Source: Anseranas semipalmata (taxonomy: Eukaryota; Chordata; Aves; Anseriformes; Anseranatidae). Taken from it: DNA of 64,000 bases. The position numbers and the translations under genes are program-made. Below the pieces are notes generated by a model. It ran no database searches. It had not been told where the DNA came from and saw only the letters and a list, made by a program, of their open reading frames with translations. Each line of letters starts with the position of its first letter. The first letter of the stretch is position 1. Shown here piece after piece: positions 1 to 13,246 of the stretch. The DNA is taken from assembly GCA_013399115.1 (NCBI GenBank), contig VXAA01003982.1, positions 55,197-119,196 of the forward strand. Direction: 5' to 3'.

Positions 1-823
1 GCCTGGAAAACATGAGAGGCAAGATGGAATCTTCCAGACCCTGTACAAGTCCACCCCTGCCTACACCCCAGCTCTTAATTCCTCCTATTCTTCATTTCCA
101 TTATTATGCCAGTGCCTCTGGCATCACTGCTTCCGTGGTAACTCCCTCTGCCTCCACTTCCCAGCTGCACCTTGTACATGAAACTCATTCTAGCTCATGT
201 ACAGGGAAAGGCAGACACCTTCTTTTCATCCTAATCCCTTCTAAAATACACACTGCATTTTACTGAGCCTGCCAAAGCAATCAGAAGTGGAGCTACACAA
301 CCAATAAAAATAATTGCCAAGCTTTGATGATCTTCCAGGATAGTTTTTGTGTGTTTTCTCTCTCCATCTACCTAGTAAGTCTCATAAGACTGAATTTCAT
401 TTTCTCTGCTTGTTATCAACACTTAAAGAATAGTCTCATCAATAAAAATATCCAAAGCTGAGCACAGAAGGGCTGTTCTCATGTGTAAGCCCAGTCTCAC
501 CCAGGCAGGATTTCCTGCAGTGCATATGTAGACTCTATGCAATGTCACAACAGTAATTAAATTTGAACAAAATTCTTCGCCCCCAAAGAATCACAAAGTG
601 CCTTTGAAGTTTCAAAGCACTAAAATATAGGTTATAGTTTGCATGAAGGAAAAGTCATTTTCGCATCCTTAGAAACCTCTCAATAAAACACTGACGAGTG
701 AGGAGGTCTGTGTCTGTATATATGTAACTGAGGTTTCATTGTGCTTTCAGAACAAGCCAGGTAGGAGTCCCAGAAGAAATCCGCCTGCAGAGTCCCATCA
801 CCTCTGCAACAGAACCATCTTCT

Positions 824-838
824 AGTGCCATCTAGCAG
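824..838 (-). promoter_or_regulatory. CTCF-like motif, minus strand
   Basis: Read on the minus strand the site is CTGCTAGATGGCACT. It matches 13 of 15 positions of the vertebrate CTCF core CCASYAGRKGGCASY; the mismatches are the second and third bases. The AGATGGCA core, the most discriminating part, is intact. This is a motif match only; occupancy is unknown. Confidence 0.35.
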
Positions 839-2761
839 CCACCTGAGATACCCACATCAGCGATGACAAGTTTTTTCACCCCATTGCTTTTGCAGCTCCT
901 AAAACAAATCCTGCCTTCCTCTTTCATTTCAAATCTCTTTTCATTCAATTCAACATCCAGTCCTCAAGAGCTGAGCCAAGCCTGAGTGGTCTTCCAGGAG
1001 CTGTGGAAGTTCCACACTGCTGCAGGCTATTGACCTCACTAGCATTCTCATGCCTGTGTTATCTCTTTGGGGCATTTTTGAGTCACTCTGGGATGAGCAC
1101 AGCTCCTGAACACCTCTCTGTTGGCACATAACCTCCATCAGGACAGTGTTTCACAACTGGCAGACACAGACTGGCTACTACAGCTCCCTCTAGTACTTCA
1201 GAGTAAAAGAACTTTCAAGTTAGCACGTAACTCAAGCCCTACTTTCACATGCTGTTCGCTAACTCCTGGTTTCCTCACTGACTTTCTTGGCCAAAATATA
1301 TTATATTCATTACATACAAAAAAAGTTAAAGGAAATAGGAGAAAAGCAATTCTTTTGCTTTTTTTTTTTTTTTTTCCTGTTATACAACATCAAGTGTCAT
1401 TTTCCCCAGTAAGGAAACCTCCTCATTTAATAGCTCATAACTAGGTAAATGTCTGTCCAAGTTATCTTGACTCACTACAGTTCAAAGGAGTTTTTTTTTG
1501 TAATTTTATTTATGAAGGAAGAAAGGGACTTTTTTTTTTTAACCCTAGAATAATTAGCTATTGATTGGCCCTTCATTTAATAAAATATATATATATATTT
1601 TTTTAAGATCCTGTGTTATCGTTCTAAGTCCTCCTACCAAAACAGTTTTCTTTTTCATCAAAATATTGATGATCTTTTACAGAACACCTAGGATGAACTG
1701 GAATTCTTTTTTGTGCTGAATAACCAAATCAAATTAATCCTATAAGGCTGACAAAACCAACTTTCAAACAAAGGCAATGAGCATTTTTTTAATTTCTTGC
1801 ATTCTATCTTGTTGTAAGGAATAGCTTCAGCTAAGTCATAAGAACGCTGTGCTCTTTTAAGGAAGAATCTACCATCCTTACAGACCCTGAAGCAAATATG
1901 TCGTGATGCACATCAACAGTGAAGAGACCTGATAGAAGAAAAGAGAGGGACAGAGACGGACAGAAAATGGGCCACGATTCCCTGTTTGCCAGCAGGGTGG
2001 AGACAGCACCTGGGAGGACAGGGAGGTTGCTGGCAGGCCTGTGACTGCCTAGTTGCTCCGTAATATGGCCCTGTTTTATAAAGCAAGGAGTCAATCTGTC
2101 TAGTCACCAGGGCTGGAATTCCCCATGGAAAACGTGGCCAAATGAACAAGGGAGGGGTGGAGGATGAGGCAAGAGTTTTGTCAGAATCACTCCTCCACAT
2201 CTCAGTGTGGGATGTGCCTTCCAAGATATGGAGCCATCCTCCAAGTACCAAATGCCCTGAGCTAAAATCAGCCCAATTAAAAGACTTGGCAATTTAATAG
2301 ATGAAACACTTTGCTAACTGGTATTTAAACAGCTAGAATGAAAGATTTAGTGTAAGAGTGTATTCTCTCTCAGAAGAAGAAACAAACTACCCTACCAACA
2401 AAATAAGCAAACTGAAATCTGCAACTCTGTGCAGGCAAAATGTTTAGAGAAACAAAAAAGGTTTGTACCTGTGAAATCAGAACTAGATCCAAACCCACTG
2501 TCTGCCTTGGCATTTCTGCTTAGGTCTGAATAGGCCAAAATCAAATAAAAATCCCTGAGTAAGAGTATAGAGCATTGGTGGATAAATTATTTTGACCAAA
2601 AGGCCACCAGTGCAACATAATGCAAAATAGCAATGTTATTTTCCTGTTAATAATTTTTGCCTGTCATCCAGTCACCATAAATAGAACAACTTTAATACAA
2701 TTTCTATTCATTATTTATTCAATGTATTCTTTACACGTTTTGAAACCAAATCAAGCTGATT

Positions 2762-2776
2762 TGTGCCATCTACTGG
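2762..2776 (-). promoter_or_regulatory. CTCF-like motif, minus strand
   Basis: On the minus strand the site reads CCAGTAGATGGCACA, matching 14 of 15 positions of the CTCF core CCASYAGRKGGCASY with only the last base off. It has the same orientation as the weaker site about 1.9 kb to the left. No binding evidence can be drawn from sequence alone. Confidence 0.45.
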
Positions 2777-3224
2777 TAAAGGAAGGTTTTTCAAATCCTA
2801 AATTCTTTATATCTACTACAGAGCTACAGTTTATTTTAAATTGGTTTCAGTTTATTATCACGCTACGCAAATATTAGTTCATTGCATGCAATTTCATGTA
2901 TGATCTGTCTGATAAAGAAGACCTCATTCACGTTGTCTGAGGATGATCAACAGCATTATATAGGACAAATGAATCCATCAGCAGCTTTAATTAGAGTGAC
3001 AGATTTTATTATGATTCTACTGAAAAATCTCAAAGACACATATTTTAAACTAAAATTTTCACTTAGTAAGCCTGGATGCTTGGCAAAACTTATTTCTTAG
3101 CTTGCACTGTCTTTCTGCTTACGAAATACAATGTTCATTTTGTCACATCTGCAGCCATGCTCTTTCGCATGAGTTATCAGTTTAATATGGAATCCTTATT
3201 CTGTTTACAGCAGAGTTAAGGGTG

Positions 3225-3735
3225 TGCTGCTGCTTTTGTACAAGGGACTGGTAAGATCTCACACTGAAATATCGTGGTTATTGCTGGCTATTCATAGTCA
3301 AAAATGATCTCAAACTGTGACCATCTTACTCAGAGAAGGGAGTCCCTGAAGAGTGGAGACGCCCTTACAAGAGAAAACCCCAAAGAACTTAGCTTGTATA
3401 GTGCAGCAGAATGAATAGATGGGGCATGCTATCTCCTGCATCAAGGGGTTGAAGTGAAAGAGAGTTTTTTTCAGCTTCAGGACAGTGTTGGCAAAAGAAC
3501 AAATGGGCGTCAGCTGGCCATGAATATATTTAGGTTGGAAATTAGAAGGCTTCTAACCATCAGAAGAAAGAGGTTCTGTGACAGCCAGCCAAGGGGAGCT
3601 GTGGGGGCAAACTAGTTTTAAGATAGATCTTGGTAACTTAATGAAAGGGATTATGAAACATGGACGTCTACAACAGTAGGAAACTGGACTTGATGACCCA
3701 GGCAACTCTTTCTAGTCCTCTGTTCCCACATTTCC
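3225..3735 (+). mobile_element. Ancient CR1 LINE 3' fragment
   Basis: A decayed, 5'-truncated CR1 retrotransposon in plus orientation. The left end resembles the reverse-transcriptase C-terminal region (a 'gtacaagggactggtaagat' stretch matching the usual 'tataaggccctggtgagacc'). Then comes the tail typical of old amniote CR1: 'ggttggaaattagaaggctt' followed by 'ctaaccatcagaagaaagag'. The right end carries 'aaactggacttgatgaccca' near the 3' terminus. Many substitutions and stops show it is long dead. The subfamily looks closer to old turtle/crocodilian-like CR1 than to the young bird copy at 27430. Identified by remembered consensus patterns, not by alignment. Confidence 0.8.
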
Positions 3736-5120
3736 CAGAATGTTCCTCAGCTTTGACTTCAACATGGTGCCCAATTTCTGACAGGAGTAGATTTAGCTGC
3801 CTGTCAGGAGGCTCCAAATTACCAAAGAGTTCTGTCGATCTCAAACCCTCTCATTAGTTGGGATATGATTTGGTAGGAGTGGCCAATTGCCTTTTGTCTC
3901 TAAATCCTATGTTGCATTTGTCAGATCTGCCTTCTAAAGCTTTTAAACATAGTTTGTATTCATTTTTATTGTAGGCTGCAGGCAACTGGTACATTAAAAG
4001 TGAATTAAGCAAAACCAACCACTTTTAAGTACAATAGCCAAGGGATCAAGTAAGATGTAATTATCTGTTCAGCAGATATGTTTAACAGAATCACCACAAC
4101 ACAAAAAAAAGGGGGGTGGGGAGGTCACTGTAAATATGATTTGCAATATAAGTAACTTAGTAAAGAATGATGATTAAATTTTAAAGTGACCTCACATTGC
4201 TTTAAATTTAGGGTATTCTTCAATACACATGAGACATTAAAAAGGCTAATACATGACCCAGCATCTGCAGACATTGGTTAGTTGCTGTTAAGAACCAATG
4301 ACATGCTGTTTAAAAATGTTCAGCCCCTAAATTTCCAGCTGTAATTCATACAAATATCAAACAAAATAATAATAATAAAAAAGCCCTAAATCTCTCAAAC
4401 TGAGCTCTCAAAAGTGTAAGTCCTTTTTGAAAATTCAGTTCTAAAATAAACACAAAATTAAGGCTATCAGCTGATCCTGTTAAAAACAATCCTCTACCTT
4501 TCTCTCTCTGGTTGCCATTTCACCCTCTCCAGCTGCTGCTGAGACAATTTGGGTATAATAAAGTAGCACTGTAGCGCTCAGGAAGTGATATGGAAGTATG
4601 TGTGCTTGTGAGTCAGTGTATAAAGGGCAGAGAAAACACAACATGTGCAACTCCCCAGGCACCTTGCTGGAATTCTGCACCTCCTGCTGCCTATGATTAA
4701 GAACACTGCACAAGGTTTTTATGAGGATCCTCTGAGAACCGTTTCATTTTACTTTCCTGAAGTAGGGAAATGTCAAAGTTCTTGAACTGCTTTATTCAGA
4801 TGTCCAAGTGAATCATATTTAATTGTGAAAAAGTGGAAATACAAGAAAGCCAGGACCTCATACAATTTCAAATTATATTTAGCTGATCTTCCCCATTTTG
4901 GAAGGATTTGCTGTTTGGAAACATTTAGCCTGGCTGGACTCTATTCGACAGCCAGAAAATACTGAAAGAACAATTAATCAGACATCTGAAAAACCATTCC
5001 TGTGGTGTGCCTAGCTGTACTTTCCATACAGAGTTGAATAATTTGGAAAAGAAGAAGGACTATGTAAAACTGGCTGTAGACGATGTCCTCTGCTAATATC
5101 TCTATTATATGGCTATGTAG

Positions 5121-5185
5121 ACTTACTTACCTGAGTAAAGTGAGTGGGGTCAAGAAATTTCCACTGAGCACAATGGGAAAACTAC
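5121..5185. repeat. Possible ancient amniote repeat fragment
   Basis: The stretch contains 'cctgagtaaagtgagtgggg' and then 'ccactgagcacaatggga'. This wording recurs in old, unclassified amniote interspersed repeats (a 'gagtaa...cccattgacttcaatggga' pattern common in turtle and bird DNA). It is short and diverged, so chance similarity is possible. Confidence 0.3.
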
Positions 5186-7850
5186 TACAAGCAGAATTTG
5201 CATCATAACATTTACCTTTTTACCCAAAGGTGAGCACCTTCCCCACAGCTGCCCCAGTGCAATGAAAGGATTGAACACATGAATGACAGCCTAATCTTAG
5301 CCTCTGGAGGACACCCCTGGGAAACAATATACATGTATCTTTCTCTTTTTGATGAATTAATTCCTCCCTCCATTACATGAACTGCAAAAAGCTTCAAAAT
5401 ATCAGCGTTCCTTCCTGCTGGGTTTCTACTTTCAGCCGTTCAGACTCAACAAAGAGGTGCCGTTGGGAAATATAATGTAGGCAACAACCAGGTTGTAAGA
5501 GTGCTCCCAAATGGGTTTTCAAAAACGTTCTGCAACTCTGCCTGTTTTCCTCCACTAATGCAGGTGTACAATATGCCATTACACTAAAGCTGTTGATTAT
5601 GTATGTTCTCAAGCAAGCTCTAAACTTTTCACATTAAGATATAACATCATCTAAATGTCAAGTAAAAATTTGTAATGATGTACTGTTTCTTCAGATGGCC
5701 TCTCCAGAAAAAATCATAGCTTACTGTCATTAGTTCAGATTGCTGACTGATATCAATTTGAATTGCTGCTTTTTTTTTTTTTTTAATTGGTGTCAGACCA
5801 ACTCCTGTCAAGGGTCTACAGATTCTTCCAAAAAATCCTTTATTTAGGAAAGAATAAAATCTTTTTTCCAGCTTGCTTCCTTCCCCCTCCCGCCCTATAC
5901 TTGCTCTTAAAAAATAAGCAAAAAGGTGTGGAAAAAGACCATGCTGCGGTATGCTCACATTTAAATACACATTCGTTTGAAACCATTTGCAAGATTGAGC
6001 TTAGCAAGCCATGTGGCTAAGATTCTGGTCTTTCTGATAGCAGGAGGAGTTATGCCACTTCCTTCAACAGGTTCTAGATCTCAAACATAAGATGTCTGAG
6101 ATTCCAATCACTGAATTATGCACCTTTTCTCACTTGCCTAATCACTGATTCTTCTCTTTTTCCTCCTTCCAGAACTGTTTTTTTTTTCTACTAAATACTC
6201 CATAGCATCATTTTTTTTCTGCTGAAAATTCATTTTGGGATGAGATTCTGGAAAATACTTCACCCATTTCATTGTACTTTTCATATTGGATTTTGTGACA
6301 TTAGCATGCAAACACTTTATGATATTGTTCCCAACCTCATTTGGTTTTTCTTCCACAGCTTGGATGTTGCTGATAGAGGATAGTTTTCTTGGTCTTTAAC
6401 ACTACAGTAACCTAGAAGACTGATTGGGCCATTTGCAAATTGGGTTGTGCCAGGGATGTTTGTTTGCATGTAGATCTTATGATTTGCAAAATCAATAAAA
6501 GAAACACACAGCTGGGAACTTCCTATATTGTAAATGCAATAATTTTAACTTAAGCCAGCGTAATTGCTAGTTAATACATATTAAAACCATTAGTTTCACT
6601 CCCACACTTTGATCACAGTAGCAGAAGTTTTCCACTTTATAGTTGGCTTGCTTTTTTTTACTTTCACAGAATTGCAAAAACTGGCAAGTGTGTGGTATTT
6701 TTCTTTTTCATTGTGAAAGAGACTCAAGAAGTTACATGTTACAGATAGTTTTCTGGTGTCTCAGACTGTAACCTTCCATTTCTTTATTCCACTACTTAAC
6801 TAGTGTTTACCACTAATTCAATAACATTGCTTTTCACTTCAGATATTAAGACCCTGTAATCTTGGGGTGTGGGCAAAGGATGAAAAGCAATTGGGTTATC
6901 CCAGTTTAACAATTTACCACTCAGCAGCTCAGCTATGCTACCTGATCTTGTGCTTCTAGCTCTTTACATATGTAAGGAAACACATGCTAGCTCATCAACA
7001 GCAGTTCTGGATACTTGCTTTTGCAGCTCTTTGTCTCAAAAATGAAACAAATCACAGACTCTGGAAAATCACAAAAGGAGAGGAAAGACTATAAGGAGAA
7101 TGTTGCAAAAATGAAATCAGTCCAAACTGCTTAGCAGCAGAAATATAGCAGAATATGCCTAGAGAGAGCATCCTCTTTTTTCCAGTGGACACAAACTTCC
7201 TAATGCAAAGGAAGCATCTTTTCACATGATATGTATTCCCTTTGCCACTATAACAGTTGAATGCATCCACAATCATTTTTCAGGAGGAAAAAACTGTTTT
7301 GGTGCCCTCTGAGCACAGTATAGATGATAATGTACTTATGAACATTAACAAATATTTGCTACATAATGTCAGTACTCCTGATGGTAGCAGGGTATTTTGG
7401 AGACTGTTTCTTGGGCAAACCACTCTTTTAGCATTTATTCACTTTTGACAATATATTTCTGCATGCAGAGAGAAAAAAACACTACAAATAACAGCTCCAC
7501 AGATATAGGTTAAAAGTTTCCTTGAACTTATTCCACCTAGCTGGGGCAGTCTGTACTTATAAGTGTATGAAGCAGTTGCTTTATCTGTATGTGAAGCAAC
7601 GGTGATTGTAAGTGGAAGTCAGTGGATTCCTCTCAATGAGAGGTTGTCTTGATGGCAACTTCTGTTCACAAACGTAATATGGACCTGAAAGTTATGAAAT
7701 TCTGTAGCCTTACTTGTTCTCAGGCCATAATTTAAATGGGTAGAAACCCAGCTGGAGTATGAATACATGGTAAGACAGTTCACCACATGGACCAACAGAG
7801 CTTTACAAAGCAAGACCTTCACTTCCAAATTCATATTGGTCAAATAATCA

Positions 7851-7906
7851 CATTGGGCTCAATAGGACTATTGAAGAGGCAGTCAAAACTTCCGGATCAG
7901 GCTCCA
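7851..7906. repeat. Possible ancient amniote repeat fragment
   Basis: Contains 'gggctcaataggactattga' and ends in 'ggatcaggctcc'. This resembles the 'caatgggactactc...ggatcaggccc' pattern of old amniote repeats. The assignment rests on recall of that pattern and is weak. Confidence 0.25.
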
Positions 7907-10900
7907 GATAATTAATTTCAAGTAATTTGGCTTGGCGTGTACTGCTGATCTCCAGCCAAATACATGAACAGCAGAAAATCATTGGGGTGGGGAGCATGAA
8001 GGATAAGATTCCTGATTACCCAAAGAAAGTGTTTTTATGCAGGCATTGCAGATTTACATAATGTTCAGTCAGCACCAAAGTATAAAGCACTTGTACTGTA
8101 CTGTGCTATTAAGACTGGTGTGCTGAGCTGCGGCCACCTCCCCCTGTAGCCACAGTATCTGCACAGTGTTTGCAATCACCAGTTTGAAGCACATAAGGGC
8201 GCACAGCACTCCCGTCTAGACAGGCTGCAAAAACAGATACAGCTGGGAGCTTGATGACTAGGTTCTCTTCAGCTTGTTCACCACTGCAGAAATCTTACTA
8301 TTGCACACTTCTGCTGCATCATAAGAAATGAAATTTACATCTCACAAAAAGATACTCAATTTGAGTAAAAATATTTTAATGATAATATAGGTATTTTCAT
8401 TCAGGCCAGCAAAAAAGGTGGTGGTGGGGAAGATAAAATGGGCACCCAAAGTTTATGTGGAAACTAACTGCTCCAAATGGAGGGATTTTATTGATGGCAT
8501 AATGTTAAACAACATCATTTTACACAATGACTTGTTACAGGTCTGGAGTAGCGCATTGATGGATGGAAAATATGAGATCTGCTTTTTGCCTGCAACATGT
8601 CTGAAACTCACAAAAATCCAATGGAGAACTATATTTCTTTCTACTAAATGCATGTGAAAAGTCAACAGCAGGAATATATGAACTGTAAAAATGGTGGGAT
8701 AGCATTATTATAGCATTATTTGCCTTCGCTTGCCTTGAAACCTATGTTTGAAAGATGCAGTAATTTCCATCCAAATACTTGATTTTAAGGAAAGTTGTGG
8801 ATTTTTCCATCTATTTCCAATTTTCTCCTATATGTACATGCAAACTGAGACCACACATGATCCCTTTTTCCAACATATGTACAAAATTGAAAGAATTTAT
8901 TCAATACCATTTGTCAATGTCAATATCATTTATTGCTATTGACACGTTAAATCTGACAATACTGGAAGGGATTTGGGGGAAAAGTCCACTCAGTTTTACC
9001 CAAGAAGCTACTTCTACCTTCAACTATGGAAGTATAACTCAGAGAAAACTTTGGTCCACAGATTGGCTCTGAGACTCTATTAGGGGGAGCTCCTTTCCTT
9101 AATATTCAAGACCTCCTTATGGTTTGTGGAAGAGCTTTTATGGTACAGTTGCTAAGCAAATGACACAGAAAGTACCTGCCATGGTGGAAGACGCAATATA
9201 GAAGTTTTTTGATGAGAGTGTTTGTCACTATGCTATGGTCAACAGAGACTGTGAGATTTGTTACCTGTCATCCTCATTTTCTTCATTCTTAAAAATCTGG
9301 TTCCAAAAAACAGAGGGAACACTGTTCTGCCCAGAGAAACTTATTCTAGCAGTCAGAAACTCCTACCTAATACAGATTTTGTGCCTCCATAGCACTTCCA
9401 CCTTCCCTTATACGTAACTTAGAGTTATTTCCATTAAGTCACAGAAATTTTTTGAGGTTTAATTCACATGTCTGCAGGAGCAGACAGCCATGGAGAAAAT
9501 GTTTTGTGTAAAGACAAATAAAAGCACAGAGCAGAGCAGTGGCTGCCAGCAGCAAATGCAAGTTGACAGACTTGCACAAATGTCAGCACTTAAAAGAGCT
9601 GGGCAGTTAGCTTTGCATTTGCATTCCCTATGCCACAAAGGGAAGGGCCCGAAGTGTCTCCTGAGAAAGGTTATGATATGCAACAACTCATATCTTGCTA
9701 GACAGGTGCAGTGCCATCCGGCTCGATTCTGTTAACACTGGCCAAGACAGCAAGAAAATCTCTTGGCAAGTCTGGTTCCACCTTCTCTAGTCATCACTAG
9801 CTAATAGTCATGGGGAACATCTGGCTTGTCATTGTAGAAGTACAAGAAAAGGTGAAGGACCATACTGAGGCATCAAGCCGCTATGGAAAAGCTGCCAGAA
9901 TCTAGCCCATCATTTTCAAAAATGCTAACCAAGTGAGAAGGGGACACAGGACACGAATTCTGGAGAACACAGAGCTTTTACATCTACACAGTGAAAAGAT
10001 GGTGTACAAGTGAAAAATGAAAGGGCAAAGGACAGTATGGATTTCTGGCATGCATAATTTTTCTTTCAACTTTAAATGGACCTATATGCATTTAGAGACA
10101 TATGTAGGGTTTGGAACCAAATAGAAAAATATAAAGCAAATGAGCATTTGCAGAACCGAAAGGTAGGTCAAAAGAAATTGCTTCCATATAAATATGTAGA
10201 TCAGAAGCCCATCAGCAGCCTTCCCACATTAGAAATCAAGAGGCTACTAAGTAGCTGCCAACAAAATGGTTGGTGGGAGTTTGCCAAAGAGAGCCATGTG
10301 CTGTTGCTGGAGAAAATCTTTCACAACTGAGCTTGGCATCTATGTCTGAGACTGCCATTCAGGGAGCAAGAGAGACTAGCTAAACTGCACACTTTTCATT
10401 GACCACAATTAGTATGAATACACTTAAAACTGGGAATGTGAATGCAGGCTATCAGCAGCCCTGCATTTCATCTGTATGCACCTGGATCTGTAGTTTAAGC
10501 ACTATCAGGGTAACACCCAAGGAAATGAACTGAGATTTATACAGCAAACTGGAACTCAGGCCAACAAGCTAGGTGACACAGCAATGCCAAACCCCAATCC
10601 TCCTTCTTTTGAGAAACATATGGTGTATGTTTCAGCTGGGAACTTGCGAATAGTGATAGGGACATGCAATCGTACAGGAACAGAATGGTCTCTCTCCTGG
10701 TATCTGAAGAAAATACTGATTGATAATTCAGACTTGGAGCCTCTGGTCATTGTGAGCTGCCACAGATGCAGGCTTGGCTTCAGAGGTGGGCACACGGTAG
10801 TCACCATCCAGGGTTCTACATCTCATTCTTAGTGCGGGGGCTGCTGGAACACGGATGTCAGCAGGAGTTCCAGCCATGGACAGAGAAATGTTTTTTTAGT

Positions 10901-11661
10901 ATAGGAGATTGGGATGAAGATTTAATTCTAGGTACTTGAAAGTTTGCTTTCTCAGTGCTATATAAATAATCCACTAAACTATGCAATAGTTTGAAACAAC
11001 CTACTTTTAAGTCTGAAATACCAAGAACATTTTACATCCCTTAATTTTATTTTGTTGGTACTGTTTGAAAGAACTTTCCGCACAGCTGATATGGGTGATA
11101 TTCCTATATCAGCTTCTCTGTTCACATTCCCTAACGTGGATGGAAATAAATGTAACCAAAATATTTTCCAAAGACACAAAACAATAGCTTGAGGCAAAAT
11201 GACAAAGACATGAAACCTGTTCCCTGGATAAAAAGGTTTAACTGGAATCACATGATAGTAATATAGCTGTAGACCTAAAATCCTTGAGATGCATGTAGTG
11301 AACCATAGGTCATTTAAATGAAAGAACAGAAGATTGTAGATTAGATCACTGGGGGGAAAAAAATAACCACCTATATGAAGTGCATATACAACAATTTCAA
11401 ATGAACTTAACAGGAAAAGTCTTTTTGGCTTGGTCTCATAAGCAAAGCAAATTGAAAATCTAACAGGATATTCCATTTCTTACACTTGTCATGATCCCTT
11501 CCACACTGAAAACTAGAATACAGTAATTTGTCTGCCTAGACAGAACAACTTCCACTATTACTAAGAGGAAACAGTCATTTCAGGTTCCCATCTCAGGAAC
11601 AGCAACCTCTGAAACCTTTCTCTAAAACAAATTATTCATTCATGACATTCAATAACAGTAC

Positions 11662-11695
11662 CTTTTTTTTTTCTTTTTCTTTTTTTTTTTTTTTT
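11662..11695. repeat. T-rich low-complexity tract
   Basis: An almost pure T tract broken by two C bases, ending in CAG. It could act as a polypyrimidine tract in plus orientation, but no exon-like open frame follows. Confidence 0.9.
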
Positions 11696-13220
11696 CAGAG
11701 TGTTCCAGACATGACTTCCAGGTCTCAGCTACCCTCTTCCTGTTGGAAAAAAGCTAAAGTCTCTTTTACCTTTTGGAAAGAAATTCCTTCAGAATAGATT
11801 ACTAGGTTCTGGAAATCATCTCAAAAAAGTACTGAATTTTCTTTCCTAGTTCTTTTGACTGTACGCATATAGAGTGCCAAGTCTTCACTCAGAAATTGCT
11901 GAAGAACACTCTCAAAGAGGGCTATGAGCAAACGTTCCAGGAACTGCACAAGCAGAGGTCCAAGAACATTATAATACTTCCAAATAACAGAATTATTGTC
12001 ATTCATCTTCACTAGTGTTCATCATTAAAAGATGAGCATAACAATCAATATTCAGGAAGTTCCTGGCCTTAAGCTTGGATGCCTTTTTAAAAACTAGCTG
12101 CATTCCAGCTGATTTCTATTATGAGTTATTTTAAATGATTACCATGAAATAAGGTGCCAAATGGATACCAGAAGATGCCTTAGTTCAATGATATGCCTAA
12201 TAATCAACATGCTATACTAAACTTGCTAAAGGTTGGAAAATAGGTATGAAAATGAGCCCATATTTTTCCTCTCAAAGTTTCCAGGGCCTTTCTTATTCTA
12301 AGTGAACATATATTACCACTAAAATACTTCTGCTGTAATATTTGGTATAAAAGAGGACAGACATACAACACTGGAATTTTGTTGAAACCACAAATGGTAA
12401 AGGCCACTTGCAGTACAACAGGCAATGGCTTCTAGTCATCATCATACTGAAGGAAACATTCACACTGATGACCTCATTCTGAATTAAAATAACCAGATCT
12501 ATGAAATGCAACTTTGTATTCTGTTAAACATGCTGTTCTTATTCAGAGCATTCTAGGTTGACTTAATAGCCTGGCTGAAGAATACACTGTGATGTTTCCC
12601 AGACCCACACCAAAGCGACTTTCTCCCCCTAAGCGCTCATATGGCTGACTTGCAAAAACCAAGCAAAGAGGATTCTCAACAATGCACTTACATACCTGCT
12701 CAGGTACCACTGATACTAGTAGGACTTACCTTTCTGCTTATACATTTTCTTTTGGTTTAAGCTAAAAGGAAGATTTAAAGTAGGCACATGAATGGAACTT
12801 AAAGGAAAAAAAAAAGAAAAAAAAACTTTAAATCAATGATTACAGATCTTTAAATCCTTAAAAAGCAAATGATAAGTGTGGTAACTACTTCATTTTTCAT
12901 CTTTAAAGCATTTTATAGCACCAACCTTTTTAGTCACTGAAACATCAGGTATAGCAGAAAAAGTATTACTAATATTTAATATAATGCAGAAAAGAACTGA
13001 AAGTGATTTGACTGAGTCACTAAGTTGCTTTGCCAGAATTATCACTAGAATTCAGGACCTTCCAATACCCTACACAGTAGTTGTTAGGCTCCTCTGTTTC
13101 AGTGCTTGCTTGCAGTACAGCTCATATAGTAGTAGGACAACATAATACACATAATCTGTGATAAATTTTCTCTCTAGATCAAGAACCAAATCTTACCTGG
13201 CATAACAGAAATGAGGAAAG

Positions 13221-13246
13221 AAAAAAAAAAAAAAAGAAAAAAAAAA
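13221..13246. repeat. A-rich low-complexity tract
   Basis: Two runs of A separated by one G. There is no poly(A) signal or retrocopy body that I recognise immediately upstream. Confidence 0.9.

Larger units (their letters stand above)
1..3224. other. Non-coding, stop-rich DNA, no gene recognised
   Basis: AT-rich sequence without a supportable gene. Open frames are at most about 110 codons, overlap on both strands and resemble no protein I know. Visible items are a T run at 1359-1375, an alternating TA stretch at about 1581-1606, and two CTCF-like motifs listed separately. Intergenic or intronic DNA is equally possible. Confidence 0.7.

Noticed and set aside
10979..11476. 165-codon minus-strand open frame, the longest in the window
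   Set aside because: AT-rich, hydrophobic by composition, no recognisable motif, no splice or promoter context; consistent with chance.
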